Source of the DNA: Pedobacter sp. UBA4863
GTDB taxonomy: Bacteria; Bacteroidota; Bacteroidia; Sphingobacteriales; Sphingobacteriaceae
Reading direction: 5' to 3'
Assembly: GCF_002399615.1 (NCBI RefSeq)
Contig: NZ_DHDZ01000017.1
Span: forward strand, 1-49,701
Length of the DNA stretch: 49,701 nucleotides
Part shown: one piece after another, positions 31,879 to 40,875 of the stretch
Layout: every line of letters starts with the position of its first letter
Position numbering within the stretch: the first letter of the stretch is position 1
Position numbers and translations under genes: made by a program
The notes under the pieces: model-generated
The model's input: the letters and a program-made list of their open reading frames with translations, nothing else
Told to the model about the DNA's origin: nothing
The model's database searches: none

Positions 31879-32613
31879 TTAAATCAAATAGAAGAAGGTA
31901 AATACGAATACCCACACTAAATCTACAAAGTGCCAGTATAAACCAACTTTTTCAATCATTAAGTAGCTTCCTCTTTTTTGGAAGGTATTGTTTAACACCA
32001 TACATAAAATAATGATGTTTAAAATAATACCAATGGTTACGTGAAAACCGTGAAAACCTGTAATGGTAAAGAATAAGTTAGCGAACTGTAAGGCTGCTGT
32101 ATAAGAAATATCGTTGGTAAAATAAGGTTGCAGTGCGGCAGAAATAGCGGCCGGATCTGTTAAGCCTGTAGCTGGGTTTTTACCGAACCAGAAACCAAGG
32201 TGATGTAGGTGAGTCCATTCTAAAGCCTGACAGCCTACGAAAGCCATACCACCCAAAATAGTCCACACCATCCATTTTACCACTTCCTTTTTCGAGTTAC
32301 GGTGTCCGGCCTCTACCGCCAATACCATAGTAACCGAAGACATGATTAAAATAAATGTCATGATACCCACAAATACTAGAGGTTGTCCAGAATCTGCTAA
32401 GCCCGGGATAGATTGAAATATTTTATCTGCGTCAATCCACGTTGGTTGAGCAAACTTTTGTGCACCATAATAGATCAAGAATGATGAAAAGGTAAATGCG
32501 TCTGACACTAAGAAAAACCACATCATTATTTTCCCATACTCTATCGACCATGGTTCGCGACCACCGGCCCACTGTGTGGTTTTAACTTCGTCTAATTTCG
32601 ATAATGAATCCAT
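31879..32613 (-). CDS. Cytochrome c oxidase subunit III (second copy)
   Basis: The 244-residue membrane protein belongs to the heme-copper oxidase subunit III family. It contains EPWSIEYGKIMMWFFLVSDAFTFSSFLIYYG, the QALEWTHL segment (family glutamate in helix III, about residue 120), TGFHGFHVTIGIILN (about 178-192) and LYWHFVDLVWVFVFTFFYLI at the end. It is one of two tandem subunit III genes and is the longer one. It may form the proper subunit III, while the shorter partner replaces other helices of the subunit. Confidence 0.88.
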   Translation of the reverse strand: MDSLSKLDEVKTTQWAGGREPWSIEYGKIMMWFFLVSDAFTFSSFLIYYGAQKFAQPTWIDADKIFQSIPGLADSGQPLVFVGIMTFILIMSSVTMVLAVEAGHRNSKKEVVKWMVWTILGGMAFVGCQALEWTHLHHLGFWFGKNPATGLTDPAAISAALQPYFTNDISYTAALQFANLFFTITGFHGFHVTIGIILNIIILCMVLNNTFQKRGSYLMIEKVGLYWHFVDLVWVFVFTFFYLI

Positions 32614-32644
32614 TTAATAATTAGTATAATAGTTTGTTAAAAAA

Positions 32645-33226
32645 TTAACTGTTCAAAAGTAAAAAAACATACAGATATATCCATAATATATCTATAAAAT
32701 GCCAGAATATTGAGGTAATGTCTTGTCTGTACTCGGCTACCTCCTGCGAAACGTTGTTGTAGTTGCCTAACAAACTACTGATTACAAACGCCAAACCCGC
32801 CACAATGTGTAATAAGTGAAAGCCAGAAATGATATAAATCATTGAAATTGCGGCATTATTATTTACTAATACTGCTCCGGTTTGGTAAAGGCTTGTCCAG
32901 CCTTGAAACTGTAAGACACCGAAAATTACGCCAAGTACTAAGGTTATCCATAAAAACAATCGCTGTTGGTTGGCCTTTCCTCTTTTTAATGCTCTTGCTG
33001 CAAGAAAAAGACAAATGCTGCTTATTACCAAAACTACTGTGCTATAAGTAAAAACTTCTGGTAATACCAAGCCATGCCCTTTGCCTTTTGAGGCCATGAA
33101 AACTAAATAATAACTCGTCCATCCACCAAACATAATGGTTGATGATACCACGAACAACCAAACCACAAATTTTTTAGATTTAAGGCTAATCGAGGTTTCT
33201 TCTTCTTGTTGTATTGTACTCACCAT
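32645..33226 (-). CDS. Cytochrome c oxidase subunit III (first copy)
   Basis: This 193-residue subunit III-type membrane protein has five helices. Family elements are SKKFVVWLFVVSSTIMFGGWTSYYLVFM, QFQGWTSLYQTG (in place of the usual E-W pair), YIISGFHLLHIVAGLAFVI and FWHFIDILWIYLYVFLLL at the end. It is 32 bases upstream of the second subunit III gene and 2 bases after ctaB. Two adjacent subunit III genes in an oxidase locus are seen in many Bacteroidota. Confidence 0.87.
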   Translation of the reverse strand: MVSTIQQEEETSISLKSKKFVVWLFVVSSTIMFGGWTSYYLVFMASKGKGHGLVLPEVFTYSTVVLVISSICLFLAARALKRGKANQQRLFLWITLVLGVIFGVLQFQGWTSLYQTGAVLVNNNAAISMIYIISGFHLLHIVAGLAFVISSLLGNYNNVSQEVAEYRQDITSIFWHFIDILWIYLYVFLLLNS

Positions 33227-33228
33227 CT

Positions 33229-34149
33229 TTATACTACTAAATCAAACAATAAAATTAACTGAACCAATGGGATGTAAAAGAAAGAGCAGAACATTACCTT
33301 TCTGGCACTTGCTAAATCTTGTTTCACTACCAGTTGATAGGCATACCAACTGAACAGTAATCCCAAAATAATTGACGCCCCAGCAATATAGTAACCACCA
33401 AACCCATAAAATGTAGGCAATAAACTCACCGGAATTAAAATTAGCGTACTTACAAAAGTAAATAAAGCACTGCCTTTATCCCGTTTTTTTGTGGGCAATA
33501 ACCTAAATCCTGCTTTATTATAATCTTCATCTAATACCCAAGCAATTGACCAAAAATGTGGAAACTGCCATACAAACTGTATCAAGAATAAGATAAGCGC
33601 AATCTGTAAATCAACCTGTGGACTATCTTTAGGTAAAACAAACTGTATGCCTTCGTTTCCTAAACCTGCAAAATAACCGATAAGTGGCGGCAAGGCACCT
33701 GGTATAGCTCCAACAAAAACTGCAATTGGCGATTTACGCTTTAAAGGTGTATAAGCAAAGGCATATAATAAAATAGAAAAAACAGATAGAAGTCCGGTTT
33801 CTAGATTTAATTTACCTAGCAACCAAGTACCAACTATGCCCATTACCAAACCAGAAACCAACCCTTGCCCAGTAGTCATTCTTCCAGCTGGCATTGGTCT
33901 ATCTTTAGTTCTAGTCATTAACTTATCTAGATCTACCTCTATAATCTCGTTAAAACAATTTGCCGCTCCGGTAACTAAAAAACCGCCAACAATCAAAATT
34001 AACCAATTCTCCCAGTTAATCCACTCTATCATATCTCTGGAGATTTGAATTCGTTGTGCTATTAAAAAAGTAATAGACGCCGAAAACACCACCAAGAATG
34101 TTAGTCTGAATTTTATAAGTTTAGAAAAATCTGAAAAAAACTGTTTCAA
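33229..34149 (-). CDS. ctaB: Heme o synthase (protoheme IX farnesyltransferase)
   Basis: CtaB (CyoE) attaches a farnesyl group to heme b to give heme o, the substrate of CtaA. The 306-residue protein has nine helices of the UbiA superfamily and both aspartate motifs: NCFNEIIEVDLDKLMTRTKDRPMPAG (about residues 62-87, the NxxxDxxxD region with K and R) and DEDYNKAGFRLLP (about 207-219). The N-terminus DFSKLIKFRLTFLVVFSASITF is typical. It lies between ctaA (10 bases upstream) and subunit III, so heme A supply and oxidase subunits are co-transcribed. Confidence 0.95.
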   Translation of the reverse strand: MKQFFSDFSKLIKFRLTFLVVFSASITFLIAQRIQISRDMIEWINWENWLILIVGGFLVTGAANCFNEIIEVDLDKLMTRTKDRPMPAGRMTTGQGLVSGLVMGIVGTWLLGKLNLETGLLSVFSILLYAFAYTPLKRKSPIAVFVGAIPGALPPLIGYFAGLGNEGIQFVLPKDSPQVDLQIALILFLIQFVWQFPHFWSIAWVLDEDYNKAGFRLLPTKKRDKGSALFTFVSTLILIPVSLLPTFYGFGGYYIAGASIILGLLFSWYAYQLVVKQDLASARKVMFCSFFYIPLVQLILLFDLVV

Positions 34150-34159
34150 TCTTTAATCT

Positions 34160-35221
34160 TTATGCTGATTTATAAGTTTTAGCCCTATAAACCAACAGGT
34201 ATAAATAATATTGCACGCTAAACATTATCATCGAAAATAAAATATGGATAGCTTGTGCATAAGGTGGCATTCCTAAATAGGATAATAATAGTCCCGAGAG
34301 CACTTGGACAACCAATACTATCATTAAGTAATTTGCCATAATTAATGGCAATGCTTTTCCGCTAAAACGGTCAATTACCATTTTATATACAATAAAATTA
34401 CTAATGGCAACTATTATAGCCATATCTCTATGGTAAACAAACATATCGCCTACTTTGCTTACCCAAGTGTTTCGTCCGTTGTATTGCAATGATTTCGCAA
34501 TCATATCAATGGCTTCTCTAACTTCGGTACCTATTACAATTTGAAGTATAGAAATAGCGATGGTAAAGAACAAAAAGCCTTTTAACCACGCCACACGATA
34601 CATAATTACCGTAGGTTCTTTATATAGCTGTTTTGCGTAATTATAGGTATAAATTAATATGGCCAAAATTACCAACGCCAACAACATATGAATAGTAACT
34701 ACCCATTGTGTTAAATTAGTAGAAACCACAATAGAGCCTAACCAAGCTTGATAAAATGTTACCCCTATATTTAAGAAGCTTAAAACAATTATCCGCTTTG
34801 CCTTTTGCTTATACGCAAAAGAATATATTGCCGTTAAAAGCAACAATATGCCCAAGGCAGCCCCGGTAAGTCTATTAACATATTCGGTCCAGGTTTTTGC
34901 TGCATTAAACTCTTCGTGCTCAAGTATCGACTTGTCTTTTCTAAGACTATCGGCCAACTCGTGCTTGCCCATACTTTCCAAGTACTTGGCAAAATTTTCG
35001 TTCTTCTTCTTGCGTCCTTCTATATACTTACTTTCATAATCTGCTGGCAGTTGAGCCGCAGAAGTAGGTGGGATGTATTGGTCGAAACACTTAGGCCAGT
35101 CTGGGCAACCCATTCCCGAACCTGTGCTACGAACCACTCCGCCTGCCAAGATAACTACCAAAGTAGCTATAATTGCAATTAAGTTTATTCTGATAAATCT
35201 ATTTTCAGATTTAGCATTCAT
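34160..35221 (-). CDS. ctaA: Heme A synthase (COX15/CtaA family)
   Basis: CtaA oxidises the C8 methyl of heme o to the formyl group of heme a. The 353-residue protein has eight helices. Family parts are LAGGVVRSTGSGMGCPDWPKCFDQYIPP (about residues 21-48, including the CxxxxxC pair), WTEYVNRLTGAALGILLLLTAI (His replaced by Asn, as in type-2 enzymes), VTIHMLLALVIL, VYHRDMAIIVAISNF and QAIHILFSMIMFSVQ. The Cys pair is on the outer side. It opens the second half of the respiratory block, just after the terminator at 35242-35286. Confidence 0.93.
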   Translation of the reverse strand: MNAKSENRFIRINLIAIIATLVVILAGGVVRSTGSGMGCPDWPKCFDQYIPPTSAAQLPADYESKYIEGRKKKNENFAKYLESMGKHELADSLRKDKSILEHEEFNAAKTWTEYVNRLTGAALGILLLLTAIYSFAYKQKAKRIIVLSFLNIGVTFYQAWLGSIVVSTNLTQWVVTIHMLLALVILAILIYTYNYAKQLYKEPTVIMYRVAWLKGFLFFTIAISILQIVIGTEVREAIDMIAKSLQYNGRNTWVSKVGDMFVYHRDMAIIVAISNFIVYKMVIDRFSGKALPLIMANYLMIVLVVQVLSGLLLSYLGMPPYAQAIHILFSMIMFSVQYYLYLLVYRAKTYKSA

Positions 35222-35241
35222 TGACGTTTGATAGATTATAA

Positions 35242-35286
35242 AATAAGGTACCTGTAAATGTTAATACACTTAGCAGATACCTTATT
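35242..35286 (-). terminator. Terminator between ctaD and ctaA
   Basis: On the minus strand AATAAGGTATCTG (from 35286) pairs over 13 positions, with one wobble, with CAGGTACCTTATT (to 35242). The loop has 19 bases and TTTT follows. It lies after the ctaD stop and before the ctaA start, so it probably separates the act-ctaCD and ctaAB-ctaE units, fully or in part. A T7 run on the plus strand side (35292-35298) makes it look bidirectional. Confidence 0.75.
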
Positions 35287-35317
35287 ACATGTTTTTTTAC
35301 AAAGTTTTGCTTAGTGC

Positions 35318-37189
35318 TTATTCTTGCACTGGCTTATTTACAGCTTCCCATTCTCTCTGTATGCGCTCGCCTTCTTCATTGCCTTCAAAATCATGTGGCA
35401 AGTTAGAGCTCATTGTTTGTGAGAAAGGAACATTTTGACCTATAAAATCTTCTTCGGCACCTGGCTTACTATAATCGTAAGGCCAACGATAAACAGTTGG
35501 TATTTCGCCCGGCCAGTTACCATGTAAGCGTTCTACAGGTGTAGTCCACTCTAAAGTATTTGCTTGCCAAGGGTTCTGTGTTGCTTTTTTACCTTTAAAA
35601 ATAGAATAGAAAAAGTTAAACAAGAAAGCAATTTGTGCTAAGGCTGCAATAATTGCCGACCATGTTACTAAAATATTTACGGTAATCCATTTATCCATAA
35701 ATTCAAATTCGGTAAATGCGTAATAACGACGCGGCACACCATCTAAACCTATAAAGTGTAATGGGAAGAAAACCAAATAAGCACAAATAAAGGTTACCCA
35801 AAAGTGCAAGTAAGCCAACTTCACATCCATCATTCTACCAAACATTTTAGGAAACCAGTGGTAAACACCAGCCAACATACCAAATATAGCAGCGGCACCC
35901 ATTACCAAGTGGAAGTGAGCCACTACGAAATAAGTATCGTGTAAGTTAATATCTAATGATGCGTTACCTAACCAAATACCTGTAACACCACCTGATATGA
36001 AGAAAGACACCATACCAATTGCGAATAACATACCTGGGGTAAAACGGATATTTCCACGCCATAAAGTAGCTAACCAGTTAAATGTTTTTACTGCCGATGG
36101 TACCGCAATAATTAACGTAGTAATCATAAACACACCACCTAAGAACGGATTCATACCTGTTACAAACATGTGGTGGCCCCATACGATAAGTGAAAGTACA
36201 GTGATACCAATTAACGAGTAAACCATGGCATGGTAACCGAAGATAGGCTTTCTAGAGTTAACGGCTATAATCTCAGAAGAAAGTCCCATTGCAGGCATAA
36301 TAACGATATATACCTCAGGGTGTCCTAAGAACCAGAACAAGTGTTGCCATAAAATTGGCGACCCACCTTCGTTTGATAATATTTCTGTTCCGAAAACAAT
36401 GTCAGACAAATAGAAACTTGTTCCAAAGCTACGGTCGAAAATTAGCAATACTACCCCAGCAACTAACACAGGGAAAGATAAAATACCTAAGATAGCAGTA
36501 AGGAAGAACGCCCATATAGTTAAAGGCATTTTCCAAAGGCTCATACCTTTGGTACGCATATTTAATATAGTACTCACATAGTTGATACCACCCATTAATG
36601 AAGATGCTACAAACAGGATCATACTAATTAACCACAAGGTCATACCCAAACCTGAGCCTGGCATTGCCTTAGGCACTGCAGATAAAGGTGGGTAAACGGT
36701 CCATCCGGCACTTGCGGGTCCTGTTTGGATAAAGAAAGACCCCATCATGATTACACAAGCTACAAAAAAGAACCAGTATGATAACATGTTCATGAATGGA
36801 GATGCCATATCTCTAGCACCAACTTGCAAAGGAATTAAAAGGTTACTAAAAGTACCACTTAAGCCTGCCGTTAATACAAAGAATACCATAATGGTACCGT
36901 GTATGGTTACCAACGCCAAGAAAAAGTCTGGTTTAATTCTTCCTCCTTCAGCCCATTTACCTAAAAATGTTTCCAATAAAGGAAAGCTTTTGTCTGGCCA
37001 AGCAAGCTGTATCCTAAATAAAATAGACAGGAGCATTGCTATAACTGCCATGATGATACCAGTTATCAAAAACTGCTTGGCAATCATTTTATGGTCTTGA
37101 CTAAATACATACTTAGTCAAAAACGTTTCATGGTGATGGCCATGTCCATGATCGTCGTGGTGTGTATCGTGTAATGATATTGTTGACAT
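35318..37189 (-). CDS. ctaD: Cytochrome c oxidase subunit I
   Basis: This is the catalytic subunit of the aa3-type oxidase: 623 residues with about 12 helices. GHPEVYIVIMPAMG carries the Cu-B His, the cross-linked Tyr and the K-channel Glu, pointing to type A. GHHMFVTG holds the two further Cu-B histidines and HDTYFVVAHFHLVMGAAA holds the heme a and a3 ligands. The N-terminus is unusually His-rich (eight His in residues 7-20). It follows ctaC by 21 bases and ends the act-cta unit before the terminator. Confidence 0.97.
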   Translation of the reverse strand: MSTISLHDTHHDDHGHGHHHETFLTKYVFSQDHKMIAKQFLITGIIMAVIAMLLSILFRIQLAWPDKSFPLLETFLGKWAEGGRIKPDFFLALVTIHGTIMVFFVLTAGLSGTFSNLLIPLQVGARDMASPFMNMLSYWFFFVACVIMMGSFFIQTGPASAGWTVYPPLSAVPKAMPGSGLGMTLWLISMILFVASSLMGGINYVSTILNMRTKGMSLWKMPLTIWAFFLTAILGILSFPVLVAGVVLLIFDRSFGTSFYLSDIVFGTEILSNEGGSPILWQHLFWFLGHPEVYIVIMPAMGLSSEIIAVNSRKPIFGYHAMVYSLIGITVLSLIVWGHHMFVTGMNPFLGGVFMITTLIIAVPSAVKTFNWLATLWRGNIRFTPGMLFAIGMVSFFISGGVTGIWLGNASLDINLHDTYFVVAHFHLVMGAAAIFGMLAGVYHWFPKMFGRMMDVKLAYLHFWVTFICAYLVFFPLHFIGLDGVPRRYYAFTEFEFMDKWITVNILVTWSAIIAALAQIAFLFNFFYSIFKGKKATQNPWQANTLEWTTPVERLHGNWPGEIPTVYRWPYDYSKPGAEEDFIGQNVPFSQTMSSNLPHDFEGNEEGERIQREWEAVNKPVQE

Positions 37190-37210
37190 AATAAGGTTTT
37201 TCCAGTATTA

Positions 37211-38446
37211 TTATTTTTTTAAAGCTAATTGGTTTTTCACATCTAATTCTACCTTAGCGGCAGTTGTTGCTGTAGTATCTTTAACAGCAGGTGCTGCCTC
37301 TACAGAAACAGGTAAATTAAATGCTTTTCTCAGATCATCAGTTAAATAAGGATGTTGAGCTGCTAACCACTCTTTGTATTCACCCTCGCTAACTACTCTC
37401 ACATTTTTTTGCATATTAAAGTGGTTGGTACCACAAATTTTAGAACACAACAAAATGTAGTTAAACTTCGGATCGTTGGTTTTAGTTCTCATTTCCTCAG
37501 TAGTAATTGTTGGGGTAAATTCGAAATAAGAAGTCATACCAGGTACCGTATTTAGCTGTACCCTAAAGTGAGGCATATAAAAACTATGAATAACATCCTT
37601 ACTAGATAAAATAAAACGCACCGGTTTGTTAACAGGAAGTACAATTTCATCAGCAAGTAAGTCATCAATGCTGTTTTTATCATTAAAATCTATACCTAAG
37701 CCATTGATAGCTGTAGTTAATTTGTAGTTTCTTTTACCAACAACAGCATCTGGTCCCGGATAGCGAATATCCCATAAAAACTGAGATGAGGTTACCTCTA
37801 TACTAATGGCTCTATTTTTAGGGTCTTCAGCTTTGTAAAAAATAGATCTCCAAGTAAAAAAGCCCATCAACACCAAGTAGGTTAAAACAATAGCCGGTAC
37901 AATTGTCCAGATACGCTCTATAGTATTGTTGTGAGGATAATAATAAGCTCTTCTATTTTTATTATATCTATATACATAAGTAAAGATAAATAGCACAATA
38001 TGGGTTAAAATAAACACAAGTGTGGTAACCCATAAAGTTACATTAAACATCTCGTCTATTTTCTTACCATGTTCTGATGCTGCTTCGGGCAAAATCATTT
38101 TACCATGCACCGAGTACTCCCAATAAACACCGTATAATCCTACTATTAAAAATAGCACAAATATTACAGCATTTATGGTGTTCCAATTTATTCCTTCTGG
38201 CTTATCTTGAGTTTCGCGGGTAAGCTCATATACTTTTAGGGCCTTCCCTATAATTGCAATGAACAAACACAAAAGTAAAAACAACAAAACATAAAAAGCT
38301 GTCGTTTTGTGTACTTTGGCCATATCTACTGCTTTGGTAGTAGCGGTAGCGGCGTCTTGAGCAAAGGCATTAACACTAGAGCACATTATAAATAATGCTG
38401 CCAATGCTGCCATTGTTTTATTAACTATTAATTTTCTTAAGCTCAT
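37211..38446 (-). CDS. ctaC: Cytochrome c oxidase subunit II
   Basis: This 411-residue subunit brings electrons to CtaD through its CuA site. The N-terminus has a signal peptide (ending VNAFA before Q30) and an extra membrane helix (about 48-67), then helices at about 88-108, 131-152 and 168-190. The CuA domain includes SSKDVIHSFYMPHFRVQLNTVPGM and LLCSKICGTNHFNMQ (about 346-360), with both Cys, the His and the Met. A Lys stands at the position often filled by Glu. There is no C-terminal cytochrome c domain, so the enzyme is aa3 rather than caa3. It is encoded after actF. Confidence 0.94.
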   Translation of the reverse strand: MSLRKLIVNKTMAALAALFIMCSSVNAFAQDAATATTKAVDMAKVHKTTAFYVLLFLLLCLFIAIIGKALKVYELTRETQDKPEGINWNTINAVIFVLFLIVGLYGVYWEYSVHGKMILPEAASEHGKKIDEMFNVTLWVTTLVFILTHIVLFIFTYVYRYNKNRRAYYYPHNNTIERIWTIVPAIVLTYLVLMGFFTWRSIFYKAEDPKNRAISIEVTSSQFLWDIRYPGPDAVVGKRNYKLTTAINGLGIDFNDKNSIDDLLADEIVLPVNKPVRFILSSKDVIHSFYMPHFRVQLNTVPGMTSYFEFTPTITTEEMRTKTNDPKFNYILLCSKICGTNHFNMQKNVRVVSEGEYKEWLAAQHPYLTDDLRKAFNLPVSVEAAPAVKDTTATTAAKVELDVKNQLALKK

Positions 38447-38505
38447 TTTCTTTAAAAGTAGTACGATGTACTGTTTTATATTAATGTTTATCTGTAACCT
38501 ATTGA

Positions 38506-39741
38506 CTACAAATGATGGTGTAAACTTTCTTGTAAAAATGGGTGGTTTTTTGCCAATAAGGGCTTCTTGCTCAAAGCATTTAATACTGTATAAGTAAACA
38601 AACCAACAAATCCAATTGCAATACCAATCTCTAAAACTCCAAATCCACTTCCACTCTTAGTACCAAACTCAAACACACCTGGCATAATCATTTGATAATA
38701 ATCAACCCAGTGGCCACATACCACAACAATAGATACCACCAATAATATATTCTCGCTTCTCTTACTATCACGATCCATTAACAATAATAGTGGCGCTAAA
38801 AAGTTTAGTACCAAGTTAAGGTAAAACCAAAACTCATAGCTATTGAAACGTTTGTGGAAATATACGGTCTCTTCAGACATATTCGCATAGTAAATCAATA
38901 AGAACTGAGCAAACCAAACGTAAGTCCAAAAGATAGAGAAACCGAAAATAAATTGGCCTAAATTATGTAAGTGGCTATTGTTAACCCAGCTCATGTAACC
39001 AGCTTTTCTTAACAAAATAATAACAATTGCAATAATTGCTAAACAGCTAACCCACATTGCAGCAAAGTTGTACCAACCAAACATAGTTGAAAACCAGTGT
39101 GCCTCTATAGACATAATAGTATCAAAAGCAAAAACAGGCGTAGTAAATCCGTAGATTACTAAAAAGATACAAGAGTATTTAAAGCTTTTACGATAAGATG
39201 CTAAACCTCCTGATAAATCTTCATTGTATGACCACTTGGTTATAAAATGTGCAAATATGGCATAAGAGCCCAAAAACACGAACTGTCTTGTTAAAAAGAA
39301 CGGTATGTTTAAGAACACGGCCTTACCCGCAATTAGCTTATCGTATTTCTCGCCACCCTCTACCAATAATGCAGGATCTGCCCAGTGGTGATAAAGATTA
39401 TGCGTAAACAAGCCCGCAACAATAATTCCTATTAAGATTATAGATGCTAAGGTTAAATTTTTTGCCATTGCTTGTGGCACACGTAATATTGATGCAGACC
39501 AACCTGCTTGTGCAACAAATTGTACTGCCAGAAAAAAGGCAGCAGACATACATACACATGCAAAGTAATAGCCCATCAGTAAAAGATTGGCATAAGTACG
39601 CTCGTGTGTAACATGATCAGTATTAAGGAATAATCCATAAACTATTGTTGCAATACCAATAACGATACCAACAATACTAAGGATTTTTGTTCTCCCTGTA
39701 AACTCAAATTGTTCACTTAAATTATAATGATGAGTTCCCAT
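38506..39741 (-). CDS. actF: Alternative complex III subunit ActF (quinol:cytochrome c oxidoreductase)
   Basis: This 411-residue integral membrane protein has about ten helices and belongs to the ActF family, which is NrfD-like and related to ActC. Recognisable parts are FLAVQFVAQAGWSASILRVPQAMAKNLTLASIIL (about residues 69-102), FLNIPFFLTRQFVFLGSYAIF and FGFSIFWTYVWFAQFLLIYYANMSEET. It is part of the quinol-oxidising complex that replaces the bc1 complex in many Bacteroidota. It lies between actE and ctaC. Confidence 0.9.
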   Translation of the reverse strand: MGTHHYNLSEQFEFTGRTKILSIVGIVIGIATIVYGLFLNTDHVTHERTYANLLLMGYYFACVCMSAAFFLAVQFVAQAGWSASILRVPQAMAKNLTLASIILIGIIVAGLFTHNLYHHWADPALLVEGGEKYDKLIAGKAVFLNIPFFLTRQFVFLGSYAIFAHFITKWSYNEDLSGGLASYRKSFKYSCIFLVIYGFTTPVFAFDTIMSIEAHWFSTMFGWYNFAAMWVSCLAIIAIVIILLRKAGYMSWVNNSHLHNLGQFIFGFSIFWTYVWFAQFLLIYYANMSEETVYFHKRFNSYEFWFYLNLVLNFLAPLLLLMDRDSKRSENILLVVSIVVVCGHWVDYYQMIMPGVFEFGTKSGSGFGVLEIGIAIGFVGLFTYTVLNALSKKPLLAKNHPFLQESLHHHL

Positions 39742-39756
39742 TTATATCTGCTTTTC

Positions 39757-40344
39757 TTATTGTATTTTTTGTAATTGTTGAACATACATCACTACTTTCC
39801 ATCTTTCTTCTGGGCTAAGTTGTGAAGCATGAGATCCCATTGCATTTAAACCATACATAATAGTATGATAAATCTTTCCAGCTGCCATATCTTGTGTTAG
39901 TCCACCGCGAGATGAGTTTGCATCGGCACCATGGAAAGCGGGCACGCCCGAAATACCTTTATCTAATTTTACGATATGACCTTGGCCATCACCTTTTTCT
40001 CCGTGGCAAGGTGAGCAGAAAACGGTATAAAGATGTTTTCCTTCTACCAAATTCTTTTCTGTTAATGCCAATGGGTTTACCAATGCTACAGAAGCTTCGT
40101 ATCCTTCTTTCGTGTTAGGATACTCATATCTGATATAATCAACCGGCTTTGTATTTGCTGGTGGAGTTTGTGATGTAGCTCCGTTAGCAAAGTTTTTATT
40201 GGGCTGGTCTTGATTGTAAGCAATCGGATCATACATGTTCCTTGCAAATTCTAAACCTGTGCTTTTATTATTATTACAGGCCGAAAGCATTGCCACGGAA
40301 GCCAGTACGCTAAATGCTCCTAAAACAATTCTATTCTTATTCAT
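39757..40344 (-). CDS. actE: Alternative complex III subunit ActE (monoheme cytochrome c lipoprotein)
   Basis: The product is 195 residues from the ATG at 40344. A longer frame to 40365 overlaps actD by 29 bases instead of 8. The lipoprotein signal ends SVAMLSAC (Cys about residue 22). The single heme site is VFCSPCHGEKGDGQGH, with Met ligands likely in YGLNAMGSHASQL. It is anchored outside the cytoplasmic membrane and should hand electrons from the ActA hemes towards subunit II. Overlap with the actD stop suggests translational coupling. Confidence 0.92.
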   Translation of the reverse strand: MNKNRIVLGAFSVLASVAMLSACNNNKSTGLEFARNMYDPIAYNQDQPNKNFANGATSQTPPANTKPVDYIRYEYPNTKEGYEASVALVNPLALTEKNLVEGKHLYTVFCSPCHGEKGDGQGHIVKLDKGISGVPAFHGADANSSRGGLTQDMAAGKIYHTIMYGLNAMGSHASQLSPEERWKVVMYVQQLQKIQ

Positions 40345-40873
40345 AGCTAAGATACTTCCTTTCATTATGTTTAACTTCTAAAGCACCTGCTCCTTTTAAA
40401 AGTTCGTCAATTTTTTCGTGTTCAGTATTTTGCTTCGCATCAATAGCGATGATGAAACGATCATCAGTTGCACGTAAATCCATTACTCTTGGCGCTCTTC
40501 CTGGAAACAAGTGGGTAGAGGCATAATAAGAACCTACTAAACCAAATGCGCAGAATAGAATAGTTAACTCGAAAGTAATTGGAATAAAGTCTGGTAAAGC
40601 AAAATGCGTTTTACCACCAATGTTTACTGGCCAATCTACCACTGTAGCTAAATAAACTCCAGTAAGCATGGTTATTGTACCCGTAATTCCGAAAAAGAAA
40701 GCGGCAACATCTAATCTAGATCTTTTAACGCCTAATTTCGCTTCGATACCGTGAATAGGCATAGGTGTATAAACATCATAAATAGAGATGTTGTTTTCCT
40801 GCAATTTCTCGATGCCATGTAGCATTTCATCAGGATCACCAAAACTGCCTAAAATATATTTGATATTACTCAT
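40337..40873 (-). CDS. actD: Alternative complex III subunit ActD (DUF3341)
   Basis: This 178-residue protein of the DUF3341 family has two membrane helices (about residues 58-79 and 100-122). The N-terminal cytoplasmic part reads YILGSFGDPDEMLHGIEKLQENNISIYDVYTPMPIHGIEAKLG. LPDFIPITFELTILFCAFGLVGSY and the C-terminal DDRFIIAIDA are also typical. It binds no cofactor and holds the complex together. It starts 3 bases before the stop of actC and overlaps actE. Confidence 0.93.
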   Translation of the reverse strand: MSNIKYILGSFGDPDEMLHGIEKLQENNISIYDVYTPMPIHGIEAKLGVKRSRLDVAAFFFGITGTITMLTGVYLATVVDWPVNIGGKTHFALPDFIPITFELTILFCAFGLVGSYYASTHLFPGRAPRVMDLRATDDRFIIAIDAKQNTEHEKIDELLKGAGALEVKHNERKYLSYE

Positions 40874-40875
40874 TG

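Noticed and set aside
37211..38446. Loss of a CuA ligand in CtaC (CSKICG)
   Set aside because: Both cysteines, the His and the Met are present. The Lys replaces a Glu that bonds through its backbone, and as far as I recall this variant is usual in Bacteroidota.
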